NCBI GenBank assembly: GCA_016703425.1
Contig: JADJCA010000009.1
Span: 186,001-250,000 of the forward strand
Direction of reading: 5' to 3'
Origin: Myxococcales bacterium
GTDB lineage: Bacteria > Myxococcota_A > Polyangia > Polyangiales > Polyangiaceae
Length of the DNA: 64,000 nucleotides
Part shown: piece by piece, positions 10,401 to 18,596 of the stretch
How positions within the stretch are numbered: position 1 is the first letter of the stretch
Layout of the letters: every line of letters begins with the position of its first letter
Program-made: the position numbers and the translations under genes
The notes under the pieces: model-generated
The model's input: the letters and a program-made list of their open reading frames with translations, nothing else
Told to the model about the DNA's origin: nothing
The model's database searches: none

Positions 10401-11301
10401 TCCAGAAGACGTAACCGATCTTGTACCAAGCGTAGCCGAAGACCTTGTTCTTCTCGGGCGGGAACTTGAGCACCTCGGTGTAGGCCTGCTGAGCGAGGTC
10501 CCACTTCGACGGATCGCCCTGAGCCTCGTTGAAGAAGAGCTCACCGAAGGCGAGGTAAGCGTTCGGGATGTACTTCGAGTCGGGGCGCTTGTTGATGAGC
10601 TCGAGGTAGACCTTACGCGCGTTGGCGTTGTCGTTCTGCTGCTCGTACTCGTAGGCGAGGTAGTAGAGGACCTTGTCGAGGGCGCGGTAGTTCGGGTACT
10701 CGTTCTTGATGACCGAGTAGTAGAACTGGACCTTGGTGCGCGCGCTGTTGAGGATCGCGTTGGCCTGGTTCGCCGTCGCTTGTTGCTTGCCGGCTTCTGC
10801 CGGGTTCGACTTCTTGAGGCTGTCGCGCTTGATCTCCGCTTCGATCTTCTCGCGGTTGGCGGCGCCTACGAGCTCGACGTAGGTCTCGGCGAGGCGCCGG
10901 GCGATGTCGGGGCGGTCGGCGGCGTTCTTCGCCGTCGTCTTGAAGAGGTTCTCGAGACCTTGGATCTCGGTCACGAGAAGGGCGCGCTGCCGCTGCTTGA
11001 GCTTGCTGGCACGCTCGTCGCGCTGAGCCGCCGTCATCTGCTCGGAGGGGCTCGGCGGCTTCTTGACCTGATCGCGCTTCTTGAGGTCCTGCGGCGGCGG
11101 CGCCGTGCGGAAGGTCACGTCGGGTTTCTTGCCGTGCTTGCCGACGTCGAAAGACCCGGCGGTCTTGTTGGGGCACGTCGAGAGCTCCTTCTCGGCGGAG
11201 GCCGCGATGCAGACCTCGGCGGCGCGAGCCGACGAGGCAACCCCAACGAGGGAGACGGAAAGGGCGAAGGCAAAGAGTCTGTCGGTCATATTGCGGTTCA
11301 T
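7483..11301 (-). CDS. gltD: Giant periplasmic TPR protein, AgmU/GltD-like
   Basis: 1272 residues. Start set at ATG 11301 (MNRNMTDRLFAFALSVSL) because GGAAGG lies 6 nt upstream, overlapping the previous stop region. The signal peptide is predicted to end at ASSARA. The body is many TPR/Sel1-like helical hairpins (VLYYLAYEYEQQNDNANARK, YAWYKIGYVFWNKGEFDKSL, YLDTGHYPEAIELYKDLM). The last 60 residues are a Pro/Lys/Ala tail. Length, periplasmic location and gene order match AgmU/GltD, a large TPR component of Myxococcus gliding complexes. It is separated by 2 bp from the gene before and 18 bp from the gene after. Sequence alone cannot exclude an unrelated TPR scaffold. Confidence 0.75.
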   Translation of the reverse strand: MNRNMTDRLFAFALSVSLVGVASSARAAEVCIAASAEKELSTCPNKTAGSFDVGKHGKKPDVTFRTAPPPQDLKKRDQVKKPPSPSEQMTAAQRDERASKLKQRQRALLVTEIQGLENLFKTTAKNAADRPDIARRLAETYVELVGAANREKIEAEIKRDSLKKSNPAEAGKQQATANQANAILNSARTKVQFYYSVIKNEYPNYRALDKVLYYLAYEYEQQNDNANARKVYLELINKRPDSKYIPNAYLAFGELFFNEAQGDPSKWDLAQQAYTEVLKFPPEKNKVFGYAWYKIGYVFWNKGEFDKSLNAFKKVIEWGNGYKDQPGASKLADAARKDTIPVYALKGDPRAAYNFFKGISGDAGGSNEKTFNMMDQLGMNYLDTGHYPEAIELYKDLMTRDRGSARMCSYQAHITEATMALKSSNKDVIRGELDAQVKNYNEFKSSGHPADAKQECANKTAALLAETGMAWHLEAVGSQGQRGTGDQKTMTLAAYTYKKIVDTWDAKTFASFQFPRIVKEDWPTIYKVKYAMADLLYFQQKWAECGPAFDSVVEEDPNSSEAAEAAFASVLCYQNIYDATHKGGEDKKGMGNLPGQGKKTEDQKKAEENAKLQPKQLTASQKGMVTAFNRYICYIKPPASDNQGQEQLVEVKYARARTYFEAQRWDEAGLAFKEIAMNHADRDVGIYAAQLYLESINVLGSNMNPPRPQCYDDMAGDVPKFIELYCQGEKATKNQEQCVIMKRIQADIRRLQAQKLVEKADKGGASALQDYEKAGGLYLELYRNNCEAPVREGKPPTAEKCDELVYNAARAFQAGRLIAKAIAARMILLNPQNKMEKSDLARKAMYEIGGNYQAIAVYDQAAEWYEKYAKEFPKGDKADQALSDAVILRLGLGDEQKAIEDEGTFRRNYGGTKPAQTAAISFAIGAHYAEKEQWEKAKTTLQGAMGVISKAAPDIQVQAHATLGHSLSNIKGQQGAAGAEYAKVRALWTDPAGAVKKIAEAYPGEDEGAKQRRLGKALNAVGEAIFFAAEEKRKADVETIKFPAYKGAGTKDDVLKHVQTKVKAWLEKKRPAIEKVEADYKKIVELQPEPPPKWVIAAGSRVGLMWGGFVDEFRAAPIPEAWKKDDEIRNTYFSNLDQASEPIKVQRAKPALVTCLSYSVKYQYFDGFSRDCEVWLAKNYKSEYKVVDEIRSAPTLSNSGLDDRSPPLNLGGQLFHGRDENAKPTEKAGSASSDEKDPKPAAGKPAAAKPAAAPPPKPKGGGKGGGLPGKKK

Positions 11302-11303
11302 CG

Positions 11304-13028
11304 TTACCTTCCGCACTTCGAGGTGATGGTCTGACGGTAGAAGCCGAGTTCGTCACGCCAGTATTCGCCGTCGAAGGGCCACACAACGTGCTCTTCGTCG
11401 GGACGGACGATGTTGGCCTTGGACTCGGCCTGCGTGACCTGACCGCCAGCGATGGCGACGTCGAGCTGGTTACGCTCGGCCGACGTGATGTCGATAAGGA
11501 TCTTCGCCGCGTCGCGGAGGTGCTCGTTCAACTCGTCGAGGTTTCGCTGGTAGCGGTCGCGCGCGAGCTGACCGGCGTTCCGAACAGCGAGGTCGCGGGC
11601 GAGCTGAAGCGAGTCCTTGACGTCGGCCCCGAGGGCCGAACCTTGGAACGACTGCGACTTCGTCTTGAAGCGCCCCCCCTCATCGTCGAGCACCTTCACG
11701 TACTCGATGTTGCGGAGCAGTTGGCGGTCGGAGAGCGCGGCCTTGACGATGGGAGCGATGTTGCTCTTGAGGTCCGCCTTGCCGTCTTGCACCTGCTTCA
11801 GAAACTTGAAGAAGGCTTCTTCTTGGTTGTCGCCCTTGAAACGGCTGAGAACCTTGTTCAGCTCGTCGTAGATGGGCTGATACTTCTGCTGGAAGGTCGC
11901 GACGATGGTGCGCGCGTCCTCGTATTGGCAGTTGAAGAAGTAAATGACGGCGCGGAGGATCTGCGCCTCGGGGAAGTACGAGTTCGGGAAGTAGGGCGCC
12001 TCGATGGTGTGGATGTTCCCGAGCGCGCGGGGGTAGTCGCCGGCCATGAAGTAGGCCCAAGACTCCTCGAAGAGCGCCGGGAGCCAGTACTCGCTCGCGA
12101 CGTCGACCTTGTTCCAGTACTTCGCCGCGGCGCTGATCTTCTGCTCGTCGGGCTTCGGCTGGTTGTTCTCGTCGAGCTTGATGGACGCCGAGTAGTACGT
12201 GCGCGCCATCGACAAGAACGCGAGGTCGCGCATGCGGGCTTCGTCTTCAACGCCCTCGACACCTTCGTCGATGGCGCCGACGATGCGCTGGAACGCTTGA
12301 ACAGCCGGCACTGACTTGCGGAGCTGGACGTTCGAGATGCCGACGAAGAACTGCGACTGCACGTAGTACTTCGACTGGCGATCGACCTTGGCGAAGAGCC
12401 GGAGGCCGTCTTCGTACTGACGGTTGCGGTACTTGTATCGACCGAGCAGGTAGTTGAGCTGCCAGTAGAGATCGCGCTGGTTGGAGTTGTTGAACTTAGC
12501 GATCTGCTCGTCGTTGTATCGACCGACGCGCTCGACGATGTCGGCGGGCTCAGGAAGGTCGGTGGCGAGCTTCGCGAGCCACAGGAGCGTCTCGTTGAAC
12601 TTCAGGTGGTTCGGCTTCTCGGCAATTTCGCTGAAGATGCCGTACGCCGCCTGGTAGAACTTCAGGTTGTAGAGGGACTTCGCGAGGTTGAACTGGGCAA
12701 TCTGTTTGTTGCCCTCGTCGTCGCCGGTCTCGCCCTTGCGAACGCGGTCGAGGGCGAGCGCGGCTTCTTGCCACTTCTCGCCGTCGAAGAGGCGCTTCGC
12801 TTGCGCGGCCTGTTCGGTCATCTGGCCGGCCTGTGGCGGCGGGCTGTGGTCGACGGCCTTGCCGCCGGCCGCGGACGTGGGCGTGTCATCGAGCTCGACG
12901 TCTGCCGCTTTCGGCTGCGTCGTCGGTGGCTTCTTCCCACCACCGCGGCGTTGTGCCTCGGCGAGGTTCGGGACCAACACCGTGAAGGCCGACGCCAATA
13001 CGAACATGCGCGCCACGGATTTCCGCAT
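11304..13028 (-). CDS. Periplasmic TPR protein, first gene of the Glt-like operon (possibly GltC-like)
   Basis: 574 residues from ATG 13028, with GAGGAG 6 nt upstream. The signal peptide (ARMFVLASAFTVLVPNLAEA) is followed by a basic Pro-rich start (QRRGGGKKPPTT) and helical repeats (AAYGIFSEIAEKPNHLKFNE, RYKYRNRQYEDGLRLFAKVD). The C-terminal third is predicted coiled and helical (RDRYQRNLDELNEHLRDAAK) and ends in TITSKCGR. The stop is 2 bp before the giant TPR gene, so expression is tightly coupled. The position suggests a GltC-like role, but TPR content is too generic to be sure. Confidence 0.75.
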   Translation of the reverse strand: MRKSVARMFVLASAFTVLVPNLAEAQRRGGGKKPPTTQPKAADVELDDTPTSAAGGKAVDHSPPPQAGQMTEQAAQAKRLFDGEKWQEAALALDRVRKGETGDDEGNKQIAQFNLAKSLYNLKFYQAAYGIFSEIAEKPNHLKFNETLLWLAKLATDLPEPADIVERVGRYNDEQIAKFNNSNQRDLYWQLNYLLGRYKYRNRQYEDGLRLFAKVDRQSKYYVQSQFFVGISNVQLRKSVPAVQAFQRIVGAIDEGVEGVEDEARMRDLAFLSMARTYYSASIKLDENNQPKPDEQKISAAAKYWNKVDVASEYWLPALFEESWAYFMAGDYPRALGNIHTIEAPYFPNSYFPEAQILRAVIYFFNCQYEDARTIVATFQQKYQPIYDELNKVLSRFKGDNQEEAFFKFLKQVQDGKADLKSNIAPIVKAALSDRQLLRNIEYVKVLDDEGGRFKTKSQSFQGSALGADVKDSLQLARDLAVRNAGQLARDRYQRNLDELNEHLRDAAKILIDITSAERNQLDVAIAGGQVTQAESKANIVRPDEEHVVWPFDGEYWRDELGFYRQTITSKCGR

Positions 13029-13265
13029 CGTGAACTCCTCGGGACCAAGCCCGATGACAGAAGGCTGATGAACTGCTGCTCAGAGACAGGCCGAGCGCCG
13101 CAGGAACGGCGTCAACCAAGCGAAGAACCAAGAGGGGCGGACCGCAGCGAAGGGCGAGGCTACTCCCCCGAAAGACCGAGTCGATGGCCACTTCGCCGTG
13201 TAGGCGAGAAGGCCCTGAAGAAAAATCTCAACGATTTCAGCGAATAATGGACGAAAAGCGCGGCG

Positions 13266-13295
13266 ATGCTAAGTGCCGCCTTTCGACTTTGTCAA
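13266..13295 (-). promoter_or_regulatory. Sigma70-like promoter of the Glt-like operon
   Basis: On the minus strand a perfect -35 TTGACA (13295-13290) and a -10 TAGCAT (13271-13266) are separated by 18 bp. The start codon at 13028 is about 230 bp downstream, leaving a long leader. This is the best consensus promoter seen in the window. Confidence 0.5.
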
Positions 13296-13375
13296 TGGAG
13301 AACCGCGTCCCAGGTGCGCCTTTGGCCCGTGAACCTTCGGAGACGCTCATAAGGTCGCCCAGCCATCGAGGTCGC

Positions 13376-13405
13376 TTGACGGAAGCAAACGCGCTCGTCT
13401 AGTTT
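13376..13405 (+). promoter_or_regulatory. Sigma70-like promoter of the Cys-rich lipoprotein gene
   Basis: TTGACG (13376-13381) and TAGTTT (13400-13405) with an 18-bp spacer, about 115 bp before the start at 13522. Confidence 0.4.
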
Positions 13406-13521
13406 GTGATTTCTGGTGGGGCTCTCGCCCTGCCCTTGCTAGCGATGACGGTCGGCGCCTTCGTCGGCCATTCGCCAGCATGGTCCCCGAAGCCGCACTG
13501 GTTCAAGGAGAGCTCTTCACG

Positions 13522-14136
13522 ATGATCGGTCCCCTTTTCGCTCGAGGGCTCGTGGGTGTGGCGGCCGCAGCGGCGGTCGTGGTTGGCGCGGGCACCGGGT
13601 GCAAGCAAACCGGCGTCGGCGATCCCTGCGTTCCCGAGCAGGAGTACGACCCGACCTTCAGCGGCTTCGTCGTCGACCAAGTCAACGTCGAGTCCAAGAG
13701 CTACCAGTGCGAGACACGCCTCTGCCTCGTGAATCACTTCCAGGGTCGCGTCTCCTGCCCCTACGGCCAGGACAAAGAGGGCCAGCCGCCGGGTGGCGCC
13801 AAGGCGTGCGTGATTCCCGGCACCGCGGAGGCCATCAGCGGCCCGCCCGATGACACCAAGAACGGCAAGGCGGTCCCGCCGCAATGCGCTGGCCGCACGT
13901 CGGAGCAGGCTGTCTATTGCTCATGCCGCTGCGCCAACATCGACGGCCGCACCGATGACGGTGCCAACTACTGCCAGTGCCCCGACGGCTTCGCGTGCGA
14001 GCAGCTCGTGACCTCCATCGGCGCCGGCGACACGGGCCTCACGGGCGCCTATTGCATCAAGGCGAACACGAAATACGACCGCAACAAGACCGGCTGCGAT
14101 CAGACGTGCGACCCGGCCACGAAGAAGTGCAACTGA
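13522..14136 (+). CDS. Cys-rich lipoprotein, unknown function
   Basis: Start chosen at ATG 13522 (MIGPLFARGLVGVAAAAAV) with AAGGAG upstream, rather than the longer frame 14 codons earlier. It gives a lipoprotein signal with Cys in GAGTGC. The mature protein of about 185 residues has 15 or more Cys in clusters such as CSCRCANID, CQCPDGFACEQ and GCDQTCDPATKKC, reminiscent of disulfide-rich EGF-like surface proteins. No catalytic motif is visible. It is transcribed divergently from the Glt-like operon; a functional link is possible but unproven. Confidence 0.8.
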   Translation: MIGPLFARGLVGVAAAAAVVVGAGTGCKQTGVGDPCVPEQEYDPTFSGFVVDQVNVESKSYQCETRLCLVNHFQGRVSCPYGQDKEGQPPGGAKACVIPGTAEAISGPPDDTKNGKAVPPQCAGRTSEQAVYCSCRCANIDGRTDDGANYCQCPDGFACEQLVTSIGAGDTGLTGAYCIKANTKYDRNKTGCDQTCDPATKKCN

Positions 14137-14183
14137 GGCGCTAGGCGCGCGGCACCTCCGGCACCGAGTGATCGCGCCGGGCT

Positions 14184-14555
14184 TCAACCGGTGAAGGCGC
14201 CCTCGACGTATTCGATACGGGGCGGTGAGGTCCGGAGATCCACCGACGCCGCGTCGATGCGGTAGCGACGAACGTCGCGCATGTTGCGAATGCGCAGCCG
14301 CCACAGCCGCTCGGCGGCCTGGACTACCCGCATGCGCTTTCGGGACGCGAGGCTGGCTAAGGGTCGCTCGAAGGCCCCGAGGCCACGGGCGCGGACTTCT
14401 ACGACCACGACGAGGTCCTGGCACCTCGCCACGATGTCGATCTCAAGGTGCCCTAGCCGCACGTTGCGCCCGAGGATGAGAAACCCGCGGTCTTCTAGCC
14501 AGGCGGCGACCAGGTCTTCGGCGTTCCGTCCCAGCTCGTGGCGCGCGTTGCTCAT
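14184..14555 (-). CDS. YraN/UPF0102 family endonuclease-like protein
   Basis: 123 residues. The N-terminus (GRNAEDLVAAWLEDRGF) and the nuclease-fold core GHLEIDIVARCQDLVVVVEV match the UPF0102 (YraN) family, whose E..D...EVR pattern resembles Holliday-junction resolvase-type nucleases. Length is typical of the family. The biochemical role of YraN is not settled. It ends facing the Cys-rich lipoprotein and starts 37 bp after the HAMP protein stop, so it may be co-transcribed with it. Confidence 0.85.
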   Translation of the reverse strand: MSNARHELGRNAEDLVAAWLEDRGFLILGRNVRLGHLEIDIVARCQDLVVVVEVRARGLGAFERPLASLASRKRMRVVQAAERLWRLRIRNMRDVRRYRIDAASVDLRTSPPRIEYVEGAFTG

Positions 14556-14590
14556 GCCCTCTCATCGGCAGCGCGCCCGAGAGAGTTGCG

Positions 14591-15313
14591 TCAGACGTCG
14601 AGGGCGGCCTTCATTTCGTCGCGGACAGAGGCAATCTTCGAGAGCGACGTATCGCCCACGCCCGCGCGTCGGGCTTCCTCGAGCGCAGCTTCGAGGGTGG
14701 CGACTTCCTTCGCCTGTCGCGCCTTCAGCTTCTCCACCATCTGCTCGAAAGTCTCAAAGAACTCCTGCAGCTCGTCACCCTTTCGAAGGCGACCGGCGCG
14801 AAAGTTGAGCTTCCCGTCGCCCACCTGCCGGAGGAGCATCTTCATCTTGTAGATGGGACCGGCGATCTTGTGGGTGATGTAGATGCCCATGATGCCGATG
14901 ATGAAGCACATGAGGAGCAAGCCACCGACGAGCGACTGAAGCATCGTGCGCTGCTTGCTGATCAGCGACTGCTGTTGCTGGACGATCTTCATCTCGGACG
15001 CGCCGGACTCGTCGTTGAACGACTTCGCAAGCTCGGGGTTGTCCTTGTACATCGGGTCGTCCTTGATGTTCATCCGGACGATTTCCGAGACCTTCCGCGA
15101 CTCGTCGACGACCTTCTGGCTCTGAGCCACGACCTCGCGGCTCGTGCTGTAGAGGAAGGCGCCGAGGAGCGCGCTCACGACGAGCGCTACACCGACCAAA
15201 AAGCCGGAGTACTTGAGCTGAAACCGAGCATCGAGAAGGTAGTTCTTGATGCTCCGCTGGTGGCGACCGCCCTGCTGAGCGGGCGCGGGCGGTGCGGCGG
15301 TGGAGGTCGTCAT
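14591..15313 (-). CDS. HAMP-domain membrane protein
   Basis: 240 residues from ATG 15313, with GGGAGG upstream. There is a Pro-rich cytoplasmic start, TM1 at about 35-55 (YSGFLVGVALVVSALLGAFL), a periplasmic helical segment of about 60 residues, and TM2 at about 115-140 (GGLLLMCFIIGIMGIYITH). A HAMP linker begins HKIAGPIYKMKMLLRQVGDG and a coiled coil runs to the C-terminus. There is no kinase, MCP signalling or cyclase domain, so it is a sensor-like stub. It may relay signals to a separate partner or act as a membrane scaffold. Confidence 0.8.
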   Translation of the reverse strand: MTTSTAAPPAPAQQGGRHQRSIKNYLLDARFQLKYSGFLVGVALVVSALLGAFLYSTSREVVAQSQKVVDESRKVSEIVRMNIKDDPMYKDNPELAKSFNDESGASEMKIVQQQQSLISKQRTMLQSLVGGLLLMCFIIGIMGIYITHKIAGPIYKMKMLLRQVGDGKLNFRAGRLRKGDELQEFFETFEQMVEKLKARQAKEVATLEAALEEARRAGVGDTSLSKIASVRDEMKAALDV

Positions 15314-15424
15314 GGGGTGGGGGCCTCCCGTCGGGCTCGTGATGCGAACATCAGCTGTTCTCCGGAGCAAGCATCAATAATTCCGGTGACGCCGGGGCTC
15401 CGGCCTGACCGTGAAGGATACGAC

Positions 15425-16315
15425 CTAGCGGGAAGCCTGGGCAAACTGCTCGATGGACTGGACGAACTGGTCGACGGCGGCTCCCGATACAATCTTGAGC
15501 AAATTGTTCTCGGCGCCACGGTCTCCCTTGCTGACGCCGTCTTGAGCGGCGCCGGGCGTGAAGTGCGCCTTCAGGTCCCGGTTCGGATAGCTGAAGACCG
15601 CGCACTTGATCTTCACGCGGAGACCGGTGCCGCCGTAGTCGAAGTCCACGCCCAACGCGAGCTGGTAACCCCTGAGCTTGCGCTTCGCGAGGACATCCTT
15701 CGCGAGCTTCGGCGACTCCTCGTCCGGCGCCAGCTGAAACTGGCCCGCGCTTTCAAGCTTCGAGCGGAAGATTTCGAGCACCATGCGCTGAATTTCATCG
15801 CGACTTCGATCGCCGCTCGTCGCCACGGGCGCGATCGAGATGTAGTACTTGGCTTTCTCGTTCAGCGCCGGCTTGAAGGGGCCGTCGACGACAGCTCTCT
15901 CGGCGCGTGTTTCGCCCGACGAAGCCTCGAGGGCGGCGACGGCGCGTGCAATCTGCAACCGCACCTGAGTGCTCGACTCCTTGCCCTCTCCGTCGGTGCG
16001 GGCACGTAGACAGGACACAGCCGTGCTGCGACCGAGGCGACCGAGCGCGGCCGCGACGGCCTGCCGAACCGACTCGCTGGGATCCGACTCGAGCGCCGTG
16101 CAGAGCGGCGCGACGGCGTCGTCGTCGTTCGTCTGGCCAAGGGCAAGCGCGGCGTTCGTGCGAACACGGAAGTCGTCGCTCACGCCGGACTTCGGCGGGT
16201 ACTTGAGCCGCTCCACGAGAAAGCCGGTTCGGTTGCCTCGTTGCGCAGCGGCGGGCGAAGCCGAGAGCGTTGCGACGAAAAGCGCGGCGAGCGCGGTCAG
16301 TCGAGCCAGCGTCAT
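15425..16315 (-). CDS. Secreted HEAT-repeat protein
   Basis: 296 residues from ATG 16315. The signal peptide (MTLARLTALAALFVATLSAS, cut near AAAQ) makes it periplasmic or exported. Residues 45-125 are HEAT repeats (VRTNAALALGQTNDDDAVAP, SVRQAVAAALGRLGRSTAVS). The C-terminal half has a predicted alpha/beta domain (YYISIAPVATSGDRSRDEIQ, YQLALGVDFDYGGTGLRVKI). The frame extends far upstream through the 13-bp repeats, but that part lacks coding character. The role is unknown. Confidence 0.8.
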   Translation of the reverse strand: MTLARLTALAALFVATLSASPAAAQRGNRTGFLVERLKYPPKSGVSDDFRVRTNAALALGQTNDDDAVAPLCTALESDPSESVRQAVAAALGRLGRSTAVSCLRARTDGEGKESSTQVRLQIARAVAALEASSGETRAERAVVDGPFKPALNEKAKYYISIAPVATSGDRSRDEIQRMVLEIFRSKLESAGQFQLAPDEESPKLAKDVLAKRKLRGYQLALGVDFDYGGTGLRVKIKCAVFSYPNRDLKAHFTPGAAQDGVSKGDRGAENNLLKIVSGAAVDQFVQSIEQFAQASR

Positions 16316-16494
16316 GCGAAGGGCAAGGGTACCACGACGAATCGCCACGCCGCGAACTTGCGCGTCACCGCTCTCACGCTCACCTCGCCCGCACTGTCGG
16401 TGCGGGGCTACGGAGTCGATGGGCTCGAGCATTCGTTGCGAAGCGATGACGCTACCCTTCCCTTTTCCTATCTCACCGAGTGGTCGCACTTCCG

Positions 16495-16559
16495 GGGCTG
16501 GTGTCGCGGGCTGGTGTCGCGGGCTGGTGTCGCGGGCTGGTGTCGCGGGCTGATGTCGC
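16495..16559. repeat. 13-bp minisatellite, five copies
   Basis: Five direct, contiguous copies of gggctggtgtcgc; the fifth has one change (gggctgatgtcgc). It lies in the divergent gap between the secreted HEAT gene and the Ig-like protein gene. The fifth copy contains the ATG (16553) that is one candidate start for the latter. Because 13 is not a multiple of three, copy-number change shifts frames read through it. Confidence 0.9.
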
Positions 16560-18439
16560 ACGCTGCACTGGCACCGTCGGCCGCTGCTGGACGACGGGCC
16601 GGGCTTGACGGAGGATGGCAGTCCTCGTTGAGATGGGAATTGGACGGACGCCGACTCCATAAGCTTCACCGTGGGCTCGCCGCCGCGGCGCTCATCTTCG
16701 CCTCAGGGACGGCCCAAGGGACGAAGGTGAAGGTGCGTGGAACGACGAAGATCTCCGCGAACGCGCTAAGGGGACGGGTCGTCGCGGCTGCGCCCGACGC
16801 CGCTCCGGCCCGCCCGCAGCGCGCGCTTTTCGTTCGTGGCACGCTCGATGACGACGTAGGTGGTCACCTCGCGGGCCAAAAGGTCGAGATCACGGCGCGG
16901 ACCGCCGATGGGTCGAAGGTGCGCTTCGGTGAGGGGGCGTCGGCCACGATTTGCGACGCGACGCGGGTCGGCCTGTCGAGGCTCTCGCCGGAGGCCGTCG
17001 TGACCGTGACCGACGACGCTGGCGGATTCTGCGCACGCCTCGTGCTGCCCGCCGAGCGCTACCTCGTCACGCTCACATCCCCCGGCACGCCGCTCCTCGA
17101 CGCCGCCTCGCCAGACCTCGCCGCCGATCTTGTCCGCCGATCCGTCGCGGTGCGCTTCGACGCTCCGCCGAAGCGCCTCTCGCTCGATCGAGAGGAGCAC
17201 GCCGTCGTGGCCCTGGCGACCTTCGAGGACGAGGACGACCCGTCGGTCCCAGCCAAGCTCTTGCCCCTCACGTTGGTGACAGACCGAGAGATCGTCATTG
17301 CGACGGAGGTCACCGAGGCAGCCGGGCGCGCCACGTTCCGCGTTCCTACGCGGGCGCTCGGCGAGCCGGGCCTCGGGAGCCTCAAGTTGCTGTTTCCCGG
17401 AGACGACGAGACGGGGAGCGCCTCGGCGACGACGAGCATCGAGAAGACAGCGCGCGTGTCGCTCGCGCTCGCCAGCCCCATTGAAGCTGTCGAGAGCCCC
17501 GAGGAAGGGGTGCCGATCACGGTGACGCTTTCGTCGCGCGGCGGCAGCGTGCCGGGCGGCGTGGTGGAAGCGCGTCTCGGCGATACTGTCGTGGGTGCGG
17601 CCCCGGTGGCCAGCGGCCGAGCGTCCTTCTCCGCGTCCTTCTCGGCGCCGGACCGAAAAGAGGTCTCCCTGTCCTTGCGCTTCACGCCCGACGCACCGTG
17701 GTGGGAGGCGCCCGAGGGACTCGGCGTCACGATCCCCCTCGTCGAGAGCTCGCCTTGGCGGCGCGCTCCGCTCGTCGCCGCCGCGCTCGCCGTCGCGCTC
17801 TTCATCGCCGTTGGACGGCTGGGGCGCGTGCGCACCGAGCCCAAGGCCCCGAAGTCGCAACGCGGCACGCGCTCCGTGGCCGCCCCCGGCATCGCGGTCG
17901 TCGAGATCACCAAGGACCCGCGGCAGGGCCTTCGGGGACGCGTGCTGGATGCTCACGAGCGCACGCCGGTCGGCGGCGCCCGCTTGACGATCGAGACGCA
18001 CGACTTCACTGGCACACAGGTCATCGCAAGCTCATTCGCCGACGCCGAAGGCGCGTTTGAGCTTCCGCCCACGCGTCCCGGTTCGCGGGCTGACCTCGTC
18101 GTCGATGCGCCGCACCACAGCTCGTTGCGTCGGCCTTTGCCACCGCCGAGCGTGATCGAGGTCGCCATGGTCTCGCGGCGTCGCGCGCTCCTCGATCGAC
18201 TCGTGGAGTGGGCGCGCGTTCGGGGGCGCCCCTTCGACGCGAAACCGGAGCCGACGCCCCACCACGTGCAGCGCGTCGCGTCACCCGGCTCCGCGCCGGC
18301 TCGCTGGGCCGAGGCCGTGGAGCAGGCGGCCTTCGGGCCCGAGGCCGTGGACGGCCGCGTGGAGGGTGAGGTCGAAGCGCTCAAGCCTCAGGAAGTCGCT
18401 GTTGCGAAGCTTCCTGTGGGGCAAACGAAGGAGGCCTGA
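16553..18439 (+). CDS. Ig-like / carboxypeptidase-regulatory-domain membrane protein
   Basis: The start is uncertain: ATG 16553 inside the 13-bp repeat, or TTG at 16628 or 16640, the last giving a better signal-like N-terminus (LAAAALIFASGTAQG). A large beta-rich extracytoplasmic region includes Ig-like/Big-type segments (GVPITVTLSSRGGSVPGGVV). One TM helix follows (PLVAAALAVALFIAVGRLG). A carboxypeptidase-regulatory-like domain comes next (GLRGRVLDAHERTPVGGARL, ADAEGAFELPP), then a charged tail. By analogy with myxobacterial proteins of this type it is an envelope structural protein. It lies 157 bp before ftsY on the same strand with no obvious functional link. Confidence 0.7.
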   Translation: MSHAALAPSAAAGRRAGLDGGWQSSLRWELDGRRLHKLHRGLAAAALIFASGTAQGTKVKVRGTTKISANALRGRVVAAAPDAAPARPQRALFVRGTLDDDVGGHLAGQKVEITARTADGSKVRFGEGASATICDATRVGLSRLSPEAVVTVTDDAGGFCARLVLPAERYLVTLTSPGTPLLDAASPDLAADLVRRSVAVRFDAPPKRLSLDREEHAVVALATFEDEDDPSVPAKLLPLTLVTDREIVIATEVTEAAGRATFRVPTRALGEPGLGSLKLLFPGDDETGSASATTSIEKTARVSLALASPIEAVESPEEGVPITVTLSSRGGSVPGGVVEARLGDTVVGAAPVASGRASFSASFSAPDRKEVSLSLRFTPDAPWWEAPEGLGVTIPLVESSPWRRAPLVAAALAVALFIAVGRLGRVRTEPKAPKSQRGTRSVAAPGIAVVEITKDPRQGLRGRVLDAHERTPVGGARLTIETHDFTGTQVIASSFADAEGAFELPPTRPGSRADLVVDAPHHSSLRRPLPPPSVIEVAMVSRRRALLDRLVEWARVRGRPFDAKPEPTPHHVQRVASPGSAPARWAEAVEQAAFGPEAVDGRVEGEVEALKPQEVAVAKLPVGQTKEA

Positions 18440-18596
18440 GGCCGCGGCGCACGTGGCGCGCCGGCGCCGCCAGACACGCGTCGAGGCGGCGTCGAAGCGG
18501 AGGCTCCATTCTCGGCAACGCACCTGCACGTTTGCGTTATAGTCGGCGCCCGAACGCGGCCCTCGCCGCAAACGGAGCACGACGGAGCGGCCCTCG

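Larger units (their letters stand above)
13029..13521. other. Divergent regulatory region, 493 bp
   Basis: This separates the minus-strand Glt-like operon from a plus-strand Cys-rich lipoprotein gene. It contains one sigma70-like promoter in each direction (entered separately) and an A/T-richer stretch at about 13218-13270, unusual in this GC-rich window. No open frame in it looks real. Confidence 0.6.

Noticed and set aside
16495..16559. CRISPR array or transposon end
   Set aside because: The 13-bp units are direct and contiguous, with no spacers and no inverted partner or transposase.
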